A stretch of DNA of 19,326 bases from JARDZI01 sp041639705 (GTDB lineage: Bacteria; Bacillota; Clostridia; Clostridiales; Caloramatoraceae), in NCBI GenBank assembly GCA_041639705.1, contig JBEQBT010000034.1:1-19326 (forward strand). Direction: 5' to 3'. The first letter of the stretch is position 1. Every line of letters begins with the position of its first letter. The position numbers and the translations under genes were made by a program. This document shows, one piece after another, positions 6,803 to 14,405 of this stretch. The notes beneath the pieces are model-generated. The model saw nothing but the letters and a program-made list of their open reading frames with translations. It had not been told where the DNA came from and made no database searches.

Positions 6803-7243
6803 ATGAATAAACTTATTAACATTATATTTATTATGATATTTTTTTCTTTAACCTCGTGTTCATTAATATATGAACAACAAAAGCAAAACAACGGAAACCA
6901 ACAGATTATCAAAGAGGTTTATAAGAATGGAATATATACTGAGGAAGGAGATAAGTGGAAATATGGAAATGAGAATGCTACTGTGATTATAAGCAATGGG
7001 AGAATAACTGGAATTACTTTAAGAAAGTTGGATAAGATAGGTAAAGAAGTAAACTATGAAAAATGGATTGGAATAAAAATTAATGGAAGTATAAACCCAA
7101 ATCTTAATAAATACAGAATTGACATTGCACAGAAGATGTTAGAAAAACAAACATATGAGGTAGAATCCATTTCTGGGGCAACAGTAAGCTCTGAAAATTG
7201 GAAGCGAGCAGTTCATAGAGCACTGGATAAGGCAAGTAGATGA
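6803..7243 (+). CDS. FMN-binding domain lipoprotein
   Basis: The 146-residue product has a lipoprotein signal: a hydrophobic core from residue 4 and lipobox LTSC with Cys19. The mature part is a small FMN_bind domain. After YKNGIYTEEGDKWKYGNENATV and a strand-turn-strand region, the signature SGATVSSENWKRAV appears at 124-137. Thr127 is in the position that ApbE flavinylates through a phosphoester bond in NqrC/RnfG-type domains. It is therefore likely a membrane-anchored flavoprotein for extracytoplasmic electron transfer; the redox partner is unknown. GGGGTGA upstream supports the ATG. It is transcribed alone, judging by terminators on both sides, and interrupts the common comM-dprA order. 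Confidence 0.85.
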   Translation: MNKLINIIFIMIFFSLTSCSLIYEQQKQNNGNQQIIKEVYKNGIYTEEGDKWKYGNENATVIISNGRITGITLRKLDKIGKEVNYEKWIGIKINGSINPNLNKYRIDIAQKMLEKQTYEVESISGATVSSENWKRAVHRALDKASR

Positions 7244-7248
7244 TTTCT

Positions 7249-7283
7249 AAGTAGGATAAACAATTGTTTTCCTGCTTATTTTT
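7249..7283 (+). terminator. Intrinsic terminator after the FMN-binding lipoprotein
   Basis: AAGTAGGA (7249-7256) pairs with TCCTGCTT (7270-7277) with one G-T pair. The inner AAAC/GTTT (7258-7261 with 7266-7269) closes an AATT loop, and TTTTT follows at 7279-7283. Confidence 0.8.
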
Positions 7284-7308
7284 ATTCAATGATAAATTTC
7301 TATTATTC

Positions 7309-7332
7309 TTATGATATGTGATATTATCATAA
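7309..7332. repeat. 8-bp inverted repeat upstream of dprA
   Basis: TTATGATA (7309-7316) and TATCATAA (7325-7332) form a perfect inverted repeat with an 8-base spacer, about 145 bases before dprA. The two TGATA/TATCA half-sites resemble a dimeric repressor operator, but no regulator can be named. Confidence 0.3.
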
Positions 7333-7475
7333 TTGATAAGATGTAATTTTTTTTACTTGTTTCATCAATTCATACTACATATTAAAAAATAAAATATTTT
7401 ATATGAATAAAATATACATTTTATGACTAAAATCATACATAAATATTATAGTTTTATTTAGTTGGAGGATTATTT

Positions 7476-8534
7476 ATGGATGATTTAAAAATAAAAATAT
7501 GGTTTGCAGGTTTACCTATTAGAAATTCTGAAAAAATATCAATTTTGCAAAATAATATATCCTTAAAAGATTTTTGGAGTTGTAAAAAAAATAATTATAT
7601 TAATTTAGGTGTAGATATAATAGAAGCAGATGAAATAGAAAAGTCGAAAAATAATAGTAATAATATTGAAATATGTGAATACTTAGTAAACGAGAAAATT
7701 AAATTTATATTATACAACGAATTAGATTATCCGGAATCACTTAAAAACATTTATAGTCCACCAATTGGTATTTTTACAAAGGGAAATCTGCCTGATTTTA
7801 ATAACTCAATTGCAATTATTGGTGCAAGAAAAGCTTCTGATTATGGTAAAACAGCTGCATATAAATTAGCATATGAATTAGCAAGCAGTGGAATAGTAGT
7901 AGTTAGTGGAATGGCAAGGGGAATAGATAGCTGCAGTCATAAAGGGACAATAGATGGTAATGGTATTACTGTTGCAGTTATGGGAAGTGGATTTAAAAAT
8001 ATTTACCCAAAGGAAAATACCAATCTTGTAGATGAAATAATTAAAAAAGGTTGTGTAGTAACTGAATACATGCCTGATATGTTGCCTTTAGCATGTAATT
8101 TTCCTGAAAGAAATAGAATCATTAGTGGATTGGCAAAATACTTACTGGTAATTGAAGCAGGTGAAAAAAGTGGAACTTTAATTACCGTAAGTTGTGCATT
8201 AGAACAAGGGAAAGATGTTTTTGCAGTACCTGGCAACATTTTTAGCTATGGAAGCTATGGAACTAATAAATTAATACAGGATGGAGCAAAACCAATTACA
8301 TGTGTTCAAGATATACTAGAAGAATTTAATCTTAATTATGAAAAAAAATCAATTAAAACTCTTGATGAATATGAAGATGCAATACTTACCTTGTTAAAGA
8401 TAGGTGGTATGAAGATAGAACAAATACTTGGAAACTCAAACTTGAATTCAGAAATAGTTTTAACAACTTTAAGTAAATTAGAATGTCGAGGAATTATAAA
8501 AAGAGTATACGGAAACTATTATATGCTATACTAA
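7476..8534 (+). CDS. dprA: DNA-processing protein DprA
   Basis: DprA binds incoming single-stranded DNA in the cytoplasm and loads RecA during transformation. The 352-residue product has the extended Rossmann fold: IGARKASDYG (115-124), SGMARGIDSCSHKG (144-157), VMGSGF (168-173), YPKEN and a TEYMP loop. The signature FPERNRIISGL (209-219), VIEAGEKSGTLIT (225-237) and FAVPGNI (249-255) follow. The C-terminal 55 residues (about 298-352) look like the winged-helix DML1-like domain common in this family. The N-terminal part (1-75) is short and divergent. Start ATG has a TGGAGG site. It lies upstream of topA, the common firmicute order, with no terminator between them. Confidence 0.95.
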   Translation: MDDLKIKIWFAGLPIRNSEKISILQNNISLKDFWSCKKNNYINLGVDIIEADEIEKSKNNSNNIEICEYLVNEKIKFILYNELDYPESLKNIYSPPIGIFTKGNLPDFNNSIAIIGARKASDYGKTAAYKLAYELASSGIVVVSGMARGIDSCSHKGTIDGNGITVAVMGSGFKNIYPKENTNLVDEIIKKGCVVTEYMPDMLPLACNFPERNRIISGLAKYLLVIEAGEKSGTLITVSCALEQGKDVFAVPGNIFSYGSYGTNKLIQDGAKPITCVQDILEEFNLNYEKKSIKTLDEYEDAILTLLKIGGMKIEQILGNSNLNSEIVLTTLSKLECRGIIKRVYGNYYMLY

Positions 8535-8536
8535 AC

Positions 8537-8564
8537 TTGATTTTATTTTTGTATTTGTTATAAT
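8537..8564 (+). promoter_or_regulatory. Extended -10 promoter for topA
   Basis: TTGATT (8537-8542) and TATAAT (8559-8564) are separated by 16 bases, and TG one base before the -10 makes it an extended -10. A start site near 8571 would leave about 33 bases of leader before the topA ATG. It lies directly after the dprA stop, so topA can be expressed independently of dprA. Confidence 0.75.
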
Positions 8565-8603
8565 ACTTTATTGTATAACAAAAATTTTACCGGAGGTGTT
8601 ATG

Positions 8604-10676
8604 ATGGCTAAGTCCCTTGTAATAGTTGAATCGCCTGCAAAGGCAAAAACAGTGGGTAAATTCTTGGGGAAGAATTATAAAGTTGAAGCTTCCATGGGAC
8701 ATGTCAGGGACTTACCCAAAAGCCAGAAAGGTGTAGATACTGATAATAATTATGAACCTAAATATATAACGATAAGAGGAAAAGGAAAACTCATTGATAC
8801 ATTAAAAAAAGAAGCTAGAAAAGCAGACAAAATATATCTTGCTACTGACCCTGATAGAGAAGGGGAAGCAATATCCTGGCATTTAGCTACAATACTAGGA
8901 ATAAACGAGAAGGATAAATGCAGAATAGAATTTCATGAAATAACAAAGGATGCTATTAAAGGTGCAATAAAAAATAGTAGAGCAATAAACATGGGATTGG
9001 TTAATGCACAGCAGGCAAGAAGAATTTTAGATAGATTAGTTGGATATGAAATTAGTCCTATTTTATGGAGGAAAATAAAGTGGGGATTAAGTGCTGGTAG
9101 AGTTCAATCAGTAGCAGTTAGATTAATAGTTGATAGAGAAAATGAGATAAGGAACTTTATTCCAAAGGAGTATTGGTCTTTGATTGCAAAATTCAAAGTA
9201 GGAAATAAAATTTTTGAAGCAAAGCTTCATTCACAAAATGGTGAAAAAATAAACCTGGAAAATCAAGAACAGGTGGATGCAGTATTAAATAATATTAGTA
9301 ATGCTGATTATTTTGTATCAGATATAAAAAAACAAGAAAAGCGAAGAAATCCATCACCACCTTTTATCACCAGTACACTCCAACAGGAGGGGTACAAAAG
9401 ATTAAATTTCACTGCCAAGAAAACTATGTCTATTGCACAACAATTATATGAAGGTATTGATATAAAATCAGAAGGAACTGTTGGGTTAATTACATATATG
9501 AGAACTGACTCAGTAAGAATTTCTGAGGAAGCACAAAAAAATACTGAGATGTATATAGAAAATAAATATGGAAAAGAATTTCTTCCTGAGGTTAGAAGAG
9601 TATTTAAGTCAAAGAACAACATTCAAGATGCACATGAAGCAATACGTCCTTCATCAGTAGAAAGAAGTCCAGAAGAAATAAAAAATTCTTTAAGCAACGA
9701 CCAATATAAACTATACAAGTTAATATGGTCAAGATTTGTGGCAAGCCAAATGGCAGCTGCTATTTTTGATACAACAACAGTTGATATAAGTGTAAATGAA
9801 TATATTTTTAAGGCAAATGGAAGTAATTTAAAATTTCCAGGGTTTACAAAGCTTTATAGTATGGAAGAGGAAGATAAAGAGAACACAAGCATACCAGATA
9901 TTAATTTAAAACAAAAATTAGCACTTAAGGAAACAGAGCCTAAGCAGCACTTTACACAACCACCTGCTAGATATACTGAAGCAACAATTGTAAAAGCATT
10001 AGAGGAAAATGGAATAGGTAGGCCTAGTACATATGCTCCAATCATTAGTACAATAGTAGACAGAGGATATGTTGTTAGGGAGAAGAAAACTTTTTTACCT
10101 ACAGAGTTAGGAGAGGTTGTTACTGAGCTTTTAATAGAATATTTTAGTAGTATTGTTGATGTAGAATTTACTGCAGATATGGAAAAGAAACTAGATGAAG
10201 TAGAAGAAGGAAATGAAAACTGGAAAGATATTATTGATGAATTTTATAAACCCCTTAATGCATCGATTAAAATAGCAGAAGATAATATTAGTAAAATTAC
10301 TATTGAGGAAGAAGTCGAAGTATCAGATATTCTTTGTGATAAGTGTGGTAAAAACATGGTAATAAAAAAGGGTAGATACGGTAAATTTCTTGCGTGTCCT
10401 GGGTATCCAGATTGTAAAAATACAAAGGCAATAGTTGAGGAATTGAATATAGCTTGCCCAAAATGTAATGGAAAGGTTATAGTGAGAAGGACAAAGAAAG
10501 GTAGGATTTTTTATGGGTGCAGTAATTATCCTGAGTGTAACTTTGTGAGTTGGGATAAACCTACTGAAGAAAAGTGCCCCGAGTGTGGTGCTACTTTAGT
10601 TGAAAAAACAACTAAGAGTAAAAAACAGCTTAAATGCATTAATGATCAATGTAACTATTCTAGAGAGGAACAATAA
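8604..10676 (+). CDS. topA: DNA topoisomerase I (type IA)
   Basis: The enzyme relaxes negative supercoils. I place the start at ATG 8604 because CGGAGG lies 7 bases before it and the product then begins MAKSLVIVESPAKAKTVG, the normal N-terminus. The in-frame TTG at 8571 lies at the predicted transcription start and is unlikely. The protein has 690 residues. The Toprim domain contains Glu9 and DPDREGE (82-88). The catalytic tyrosine is Tyr298 in TYMRTDSVRIS. The core domain continues through PPARYTEATIVKALEENGIGRPSTYA. Three C-terminal zinc ribbons follow, each with four cysteines: 578/581/598/604, 618/621/639/645 and 658/661/678/683. All key residues are present, so it looks fully functional. 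Confidence 0.97.
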   Translation: MAKSLVIVESPAKAKTVGKFLGKNYKVEASMGHVRDLPKSQKGVDTDNNYEPKYITIRGKGKLIDTLKKEARKADKIYLATDPDREGEAISWHLATILGINEKDKCRIEFHEITKDAIKGAIKNSRAINMGLVNAQQARRILDRLVGYEISPILWRKIKWGLSAGRVQSVAVRLIVDRENEIRNFIPKEYWSLIAKFKVGNKIFEAKLHSQNGEKINLENQEQVDAVLNNISNADYFVSDIKKQEKRRNPSPPFITSTLQQEGYKRLNFTAKKTMSIAQQLYEGIDIKSEGTVGLITYMRTDSVRISEEAQKNTEMYIENKYGKEFLPEVRRVFKSKNNIQDAHEAIRPSSVERSPEEIKNSLSNDQYKLYKLIWSRFVASQMAAAIFDTTTVDISVNEYIFKANGSNLKFPGFTKLYSMEEEDKENTSIPDINLKQKLALKETEPKQHFTQPPARYTEATIVKALEENGIGRPSTYAPIISTIVDRGYVVREKKTFLPTELGEVVTELLIEYFSSIVDVEFTADMEKKLDEVEEGNENWKDIIDEFYKPLNASIKIAEDNISKITIEEEVEVSDILCDKCGKNMVIKKGRYGKFLACPGYPDCKNTKAIVEELNIACPKCNGKVIVRRTKKGRIFYGCSNYPECNFVSWDKPTEEKCPECGATLVEKTTKSKKQLKCINDQCNYSREEQ

Positions 10677-10687
10677 ATAATATTTTG

Positions 10688-10696
10688 TGCTATAAT
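10688..10696 (+). promoter_or_regulatory. Candidate extended -10 promoter for codY
   Basis: TG-C-TATAAT forms a perfect extended -10 just after the topA stop, giving a leader of about 140 bases. The -35 region is poor, which extended -10 promoters tolerate. No clear CodY box (AATTTTCWGAAAATT) is visible in the leader. Confidence 0.5.
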
Positions 10697-10840
10697 GTAG
10701 TTATGTAGCATAAAATATTTAATTTCATTGAATAATATTTCCATCTATGTTACATTCAATATAATGTGTGAATAATTGATTATGCAAGTTTAGATAATAA
10801 TTTGACAATATATATACAAATTTAGAAAGGGGATGAGTTC

Positions 10841-11620
10841 ATGATAACCCTGTTAGAAAAGACAAGAATGTTGAACCGTATTATTCAAAAATCCGCTACT
10901 GAACTAGTAGTTTTTACTGATATTTGTGATATACTCAGTGAAGTACTAAACTGTAATGTTTATATCGTTAGCAGGAAAGGAAAAATTTTAGGATATAGTT
11001 TATTCAGCAGTTTTGAATGTCAAATACTTAAAGAGAAAGTGTTAAAGGAAAACAAGTTTCCTGAAAATTATAATAATGATCTATTAAGGATATCAGAGAC
11101 GAGATCAAACTTAAAATCAAATGGTTTATGTGTATTTGATGGAGAAACAAATTGTTTACATGAAAATAAGTTTACTACAATAGTACCAATTATAGGCAAC
11201 AGAGAAAGGTTAGGGACTTTATCAATTTCTAGATATGGTTCTGAGTTTAATGATGATGACCTCGTACTTGCTGAATATAGTGCAGCAATAGTTGGTATGG
11301 AAATATTAAGATCTAAACAAGAAGAAATAGAAGAAGAGGTTAGGAAAAAAGCTGTAGTTCAACTTGCAATTGGGACTTTATCCTATTCAGAGCTTGAAGC
11401 AGTTGAACATATTTTTGAGGAACTTGATGGTAATGAAGGATTGCTTATAGCAAGTAAAATTGCTGATAAAGTTGGAATTACAAGATCAGTAATTGTAAAT
11501 GCTCTAAGAAAATTTGAAAGTGCTGGGGTAATTGAATCTAGATCATTAGGAATGAAGGGTACTCATATTAAAATTTTAAATGACAAGCTGTTAGATGAAT
11601 TAAAAAGATTCAAGAGCTAA
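10841..11620 (+). CDS. codY: GTP- and branched-chain-amino-acid-sensing global regulator CodY
   Basis: CodY is a dimeric repressor that senses GTP and isoleucine/leucine/valine and controls nutrient-limitation genes in low-GC Gram-positives. The 259-residue length is standard. The N-terminal GAF ligand-binding domain covers about 1-155, with MLNRIIQKSA near the start and IVPIIGNRERLGTLSISR in the centre. A charged linker helix follows at about 158-170. The C-terminal winged helix-turn-helix reads ASKIADKVGITRSVIVNALRKFESAGVIESRSLGMKGTHIKI (about 204-245), including the highly conserved recognition helix. AAAGGGGATGAG upstream supports the ATG. The gene lies between topA and rpsB, with a terminator overlapping its last codons, so it is separated from the translation operon. 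Confidence 0.97.
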   Translation: MITLLEKTRMLNRIIQKSATELVVFTDICDILSEVLNCNVYIVSRKGKILGYSLFSSFECQILKEKVLKENKFPENYNNDLLRISETRSNLKSNGLCVFDGETNCLHENKFTTIVPIIGNRERLGTLSISRYGSEFNDDDLVLAEYSAAIVGMEILRSKQEEIEEEVRKKAVVQLAIGTLSYSELEAVEHIFEELDGNEGLLIASKIADKVGITRSVIVNALRKFESAGVIESRSLGMKGTHIKILNDKLLDELKRFKS

Positions 11621-11643
11621 TATAAGCTCTTGAATCTTTTTAA
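11600..11643 (+). terminator. Strong terminator overlapping the end of codY
   Basis: A perfect 19-bp stem (11600-11618 with 11625-11643) encloses a 6-base loop. The ascending arm lies inside the last codons of codY and the loop contains most of the stop codon. The T-run (11637-11641) lies in the descending arm and pairs with an A-run, so it could terminate on both strands. Confidence 0.85.
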
Positions 11644-11712
11644 CAATGATAATTTGGTAAAAAAGCATGATATTATAATTATAAAAAAGGTTATAAAAAA
11701 ATGATATGATTA

Positions 11713-11741
11713 TTGCGCTTACAATATATCTGTGATATACT
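11713..11741 (+). promoter_or_regulatory. Promoter of the rpsB-tsf operon
   Basis: TTGCGC (11713-11718) and TATACT (11736-11741) are separated by 17 bases, with TG-A directly before the -10 (extended -10). The predicted start near 11748 gives a leader of about 95 bases that contains the hairpin at 11773-11806. Confidence 0.8.
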
Positions 11742-11772
11742 ACATAAGGTAAATAATACACACGTCATATAT

Positions 11773-11806
11773 TTCATAAAGTGGTGCCTGTAAGGTCTTT
11801 TATGAA
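11773..11806 (+). promoter_or_regulatory. Structured 5' leader of rpsB, candidate r-protein autoregulatory element
   Basis: TTCATAAA (11773-11780) pairs with TTTATGAA (11799-11806). One bulged T then precedes a G-C pair, and an inner CCT/AGG (11787-11789 with 11793-11795) is possible. The hairpin lies between the predicted transcription start and the rpsB ribosome binding site. Ribosomal-protein leaders often bind their own product; whether S2 binds here is inference. Confidence 0.5.
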
Positions 11807-11843
11807 GCTAAGTATGGCGGAGGAAAAAACCAGGAGGTGTTTT

Positions 11844-12542
11844 ATGTCAGTAATATCAATGAAACAATTACTTGAAGCAGGTGTTCACTTTGGACACCAA
11901 ACAAGAAGATGGAACCCTAAAATGGCTCCATACATTTTTACAGAGAGAAATGGTATCTACATTATTGATCTTCAAAAAACAGTAAAGAAGATGGAAGAAG
12001 CATACAATTTCGTTAAGAGTGCTTCTGCAGAAGGAAAAGAAATACTATTTGTAGGTACAAAAAAACAAGCTCAAGATTCAGTAAAAGAAGAAGCCATAAG
12101 AAGTAACATGCACTTTGTATGTGAACGTTGGTTAGGCGGAATGTTAACTAACTTTAACACCATAAGAACAAGAATTAAAAGACTTACAGATTTAGAAAAA
12201 ATGGAGGAAGATGGAACTTTCTCTTTACTTCCTAAAAAAGAAGTAATAAAATTAAAGCACGAAATGGAAAAACTTGAAAAGAACCTTGGTGGTATAAAAA
12301 ATATGACTAAAATACCAGATATGCTTTTCGTAGTAGATCCAAGAAAAGAAAAAAATGCTATATTGGAAGCAAAAATTTTAGGAATACCTGTTGTAGGAAT
12401 TGTTGATACTAATTGTGACCCAGAAGAAGTAGATTATGTAATACCAGGTAATGATGATGCAATTAGAGCAGTAAAACTTATTTCATCAAAAATAGCTGAT
12501 GCTATTATTGAGGGAAGACAAGGCGAACAGCTGGCTGAATAA
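11844..12542 (+). CDS. rpsB: 30S ribosomal protein S2
   Basis: S2 bridges head and body of the 30S subunit. The start is ATG 11844, directed by AGGAGG at 11833-11838. The upstream in-frame GTG (11781) falls inside the leader hairpin and would add 21 unrelated residues. The 232-residue protein begins MSVISMKQLLEAGVHFGHQTRRWNPKM, the conserved N-terminus. It then shows IYIIDLQKT, FVGTKKQAQ, ERWLGGMLTNF, the coiled-coil-like Lys/Glu-rich middle segment, PDMLFVVDPRKE and VGIVDTNCDPEEVDYVIPGNDDAIRA. Length and motifs are complete. It is followed by tsf, the near-universal partner, after an intergenic hairpin. Confidence 0.98.
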   Translation: MSVISMKQLLEAGVHFGHQTRRWNPKMAPYIFTERNGIYIIDLQKTVKKMEEAYNFVKSASAEGKEILFVGTKKQAQDSVKEEAIRSNMHFVCERWLGGMLTNFNTIRTRIKRLTDLEKMEEDGTFSLLPKKEVIKLKHEMEKLEKNLGGIKNMTKIPDMLFVVDPRKEKNAILEAKILGIPVVGIVDTNCDPEEVDYVIPGNDDAIRAVKLISSKIADAIIEGRQGEQLAE

Positions 12543-12550
12543 TTTTAAAG

Positions 12551-12595
12551 TAAGGTAAGGGGAAAGGGATTTCTAGCCCTTACCTTAATATTTTT
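12551..12595 (+). terminator. Attenuator-like hairpin between rpsB and tsf
   Basis: TAAGGTAAGGG (12551-12561) pairs perfectly with CCCTTACCTTA (12577-12587), and a broken T-run (TATTTTT) follows at 12589-12595. It lies just before the tsf ribosome binding site, so it probably allows partial readthrough and lowers tsf expression relative to rpsB, as known for this operon in other bacteria. Confidence 0.65.
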
Positions 12596-12611
12596 ATAGG
12601 GAGGAATTTGT

Positions 12612-13529
12612 ATGGTAATCACTGCTAAAATGGTTGCTGAGTTAAGAGAAAGAACCGGATCAGGAATGATGGATTGTAAAAAAGCATTAACTCAGACAGA
12701 TGGTGACATAGAAAAGGCAATTGAAGTTTTAAGAGAAAAAGGTCTTGCAGCTGCTGCAAAAAAAGCAGGAAGAATCGCTGCTGAAGGTCTTGTAGCAACT
12801 TATGTTGTTGAAGACAATAGTGTTGGGGCAATTGTTGAGTTTAATTGTGAAACAGATTTTGTTGCTCAAAACAAGGATTTTATTGAAATGTCTAAGAACT
12901 TAGCAAAGCAAGTAGCACTTTCAAATTTCAGTAATTTAGAAGAGCTTTTAAATGATAAATACATAGAAAACAATACAGTTACAGTTAAAGAAGCAATTAC
13001 AGCACTTATAGCTAAGCTTGGTGAAAACTTGCATTTAAGAAGATTTAATAAGCTTGTAGCAACTAATGGAGTTGTTCAAGGTTATATTCACGGTGGTGGA
13101 AGAATAGGTGTTATAGTTAATGTAGAAGGTGGTACTTCCGAAGGTATTAAGGAAGTTGCAAAGGAGCTTACACTTCAAATAGCTGCTACTAATCCTTTAT
13201 TCATTAGGAAAGAGGATGTTACAACTGATTCATTGGATAAGGAAAAGGAAATATATAGACAGCAGGCAATAAATGAAGGAAAACCAGAAAAAATTGTAGA
13301 AAAAATGGTTGAAGGAAGAGTTCAAAAATATTATAAGGAAATTTGCTTGATTGAACAACTTTGGATTAGAGATCAAGATTTTACTATTAGAAAATTCATT
13401 GAGAATAAGTCAAAAGAACTTGGAACTGAAATAAAAGTTAATAAATTTGTTAGATATGAAAAAGGTGAAGGTATAGAAAAGAAGGAAGAAAACTTTGCTG
13501 AAGAAGTAATGAAGCAAACAAGATGCTAA
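12612..13529 (+). CDS. tsf: Elongation factor Ts
   Basis: EF-Ts is the guanine nucleotide exchange factor for EF-Tu. The 305-residue product starts at ATG 12612, after GGGAGG. The N-terminal UBA-like domain contains LRERTGSGMMDCKKAL (11-26) and EKAIEVLREKG. The core contains IVEFNCETDFVAQN (74-87), whose TDFV motif contacts EF-Tu and drives release of Mg2+ and GDP. The two-subdomain core runs through YIHGGGRIGVIV and AKELTLQIAATNP. The C-terminal part has the KIVEKMVEGRVQKYYKEICL region and a FVRYEKGEGIEKK end. It is the second gene of the rpsB operon and is closed by a strong terminator. Confidence 0.97.
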   Translation: MVITAKMVAELRERTGSGMMDCKKALTQTDGDIEKAIEVLREKGLAAAAKKAGRIAAEGLVATYVVEDNSVGAIVEFNCETDFVAQNKDFIEMSKNLAKQVALSNFSNLEELLNDKYIENNTVTVKEAITALIAKLGENLHLRRFNKLVATNGVVQGYIHGGGRIGVIVNVEGGTSEGIKEVAKELTLQIAATNPLFIRKEDVTTDSLDKEKEIYRQQAINEGKPEKIVEKMVEGRVQKYYKEICLIEQLWIRDQDFTIRKFIENKSKELGTEIKVNKFVRYEKGEGIEKKEENFAEEVMKQTRC

Positions 13530-13532
13530 TTT

Positions 13533-13564
13533 AAAAGAGAACACATACCGTGTTCTCTTTTTTT
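13533..13564 (+). terminator. Intrinsic terminator of the rpsB-tsf operon
   Basis: A perfect 12-bp stem (13533-13544 with 13550-13561) around a 5-base loop ends in seven T residues (13558-13564). It begins just after the tsf stop. Confidence 0.93.
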
Positions 13565-13576
13565 AAGAGTCATGAG

Positions 13577-13614
13577 TATTTCAATTTTATAATATTTTTG
13601 GTAAAATTGAAATA
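13577..13614. repeat. 13-bp perfect inverted repeat upstream of pyrH
   Basis: TATTTCAATTTTA (13577-13589) and its exact complement (13602-13614) are separated by 12 bases, about 60 bases before pyrH. It follows the tsf terminator directly and has no T-tract of its own. It may be an operator or leader stem for the pyrH operon. Confidence 0.5.
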
Positions 13615-13675
13615 ATAGAACTAATTGAAGAAGGAATAACCTTTTTAATGTAGAATAATTTTTGGAGGTATAAAA

Positions 13676-14386
13676 ATGATTACTCCTAAATATAAAAGAA
13701 TAATGTTAAAACTTAGTGGTGAGTCACTTGCTGGAAATAATGGTTATGGAATTGATTTTGAGGTAGTATCTAGAATAACAAATGAAATTAAAGAAGTAGT
13801 AGACATGGGAGTAGAAGTTAGCATAGTAGTTGGAGCAGGAAACATTTGGAGAGGCAGAAATGGAGGTGGAATGGACCGGACTACAGCTGATTATATGGGT
13901 ATGCTTGCAACATGCATAAATGCAATGGCTCTTCAAGATTCACTTGAAAGCATTGGAGTATTAACAAGAGTTCAAACAGCAATTGAAATGAAACAGATTG
14001 CAGAACCATATATAAGAAGAAAGGCAATGAGGCATCTTGAGAAAGGCAGAGTAGTAATTTTCGCAGCAGGAACAGGTAACCCTTATTTTTCAACTGATAC
14101 TGCAGCTGCACTAAGAGGTATGGAAATCGAGGCTGAAGTTATATTATTAGCTAAAAATATAGATGGTGTATATGATTGTGATCCTAGAACAAACAAAGAT
14201 GCAAAAAAATATGATAAATTAACTTTTTATGAGGTGCTGGAAAAGGATCTAAAGGTAATGGATTCAACAGCTACTTCTCTCTGTAAGGATAATGGTATAT
14301 CCATTATCGTATTTCCCTTAGACACACCTGGAAACATTAAAAGGGTTGTGTTAGGTGAAAATATTGGAACAATTGTAGAAAAATAA
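13676..14386 (+). CDS. pyrH: UMP kinase
   Basis: UMP kinase phosphorylates UMP to UDP with ATP, a step of pyrimidine nucleotide synthesis. The 236-residue length is typical of the bacterial hexameric enzyme of the amino-acid-kinase fold. Visible motifs are KLSGESLAG (12-20), VVGAGNIWRGR (51-61), the UMP-binding MGMLATCINAMALQD (74-88), GTGNPYFSTDTAAALR (132-147) and the NIDGVYDCDPRTNKDAK segment (161-177). TTGGAGG upstream supports the start. frr begins 20 bases after its stop, giving the common pyrH-frr pair. In other bacteria GTP activates and UTP inhibits this enzyme; nothing unusual is seen here. Confidence 0.97.
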   Translation: MITPKYKRIMLKLSGESLAGNNGYGIDFEVVSRITNEIKEVVDMGVEVSIVVGAGNIWRGRNGGGMDRTTADYMGMLATCINAMALQDSLESIGVLTRVQTAIEMKQIAEPYIRRKAMRHLEKGRVVIFAAGTGNPYFSTDTAAALRGMEIEAEVILLAKNIDGVYDCDPRTNKDAKKYDKLTFYEVLEKDLKVMDSTATSLCKDNGISIIVFPLDTPGNIKRVVLGENIGTIVEK

Positions 14387-14405
14387 AATTAGGGAGGTAA
14401 CTCAT

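Noticed and set aside
8571..8603. Upstream TTG as topA start
   Set aside because: It lies at the predicted transcription start and has no ribosome binding site. ATG 8604 has CGGAGG at ideal spacing and gives the conserved N-terminus.
9308..9622. Minus-strand 104-codon ORF within topA
   Set aside because: It is a shadow of the well-supported topA frame, with Ser/Phe/Ile-rich composition typical of antisense reading.
10804..10809. TTGACA as a -35 box for codY
   Set aside because: The -10 position at proper spacing overlaps the codY ribosome binding site and has no TATAAT-like sequence.
11781..11843. Upstream GTG start adding 21 residues to S2
   Set aside because: It lies inside the leader hairpin, has no ribosome binding site, and the added residues are not S2-like. 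AGGAGG precedes ATG 11844.
12625..12831. Minus-strand Leu/Gln-rich ORF within tsf
   Set aside because: It is a low-complexity shadow of the Ala/Lys/Glu-rich EF-Ts N-terminus.
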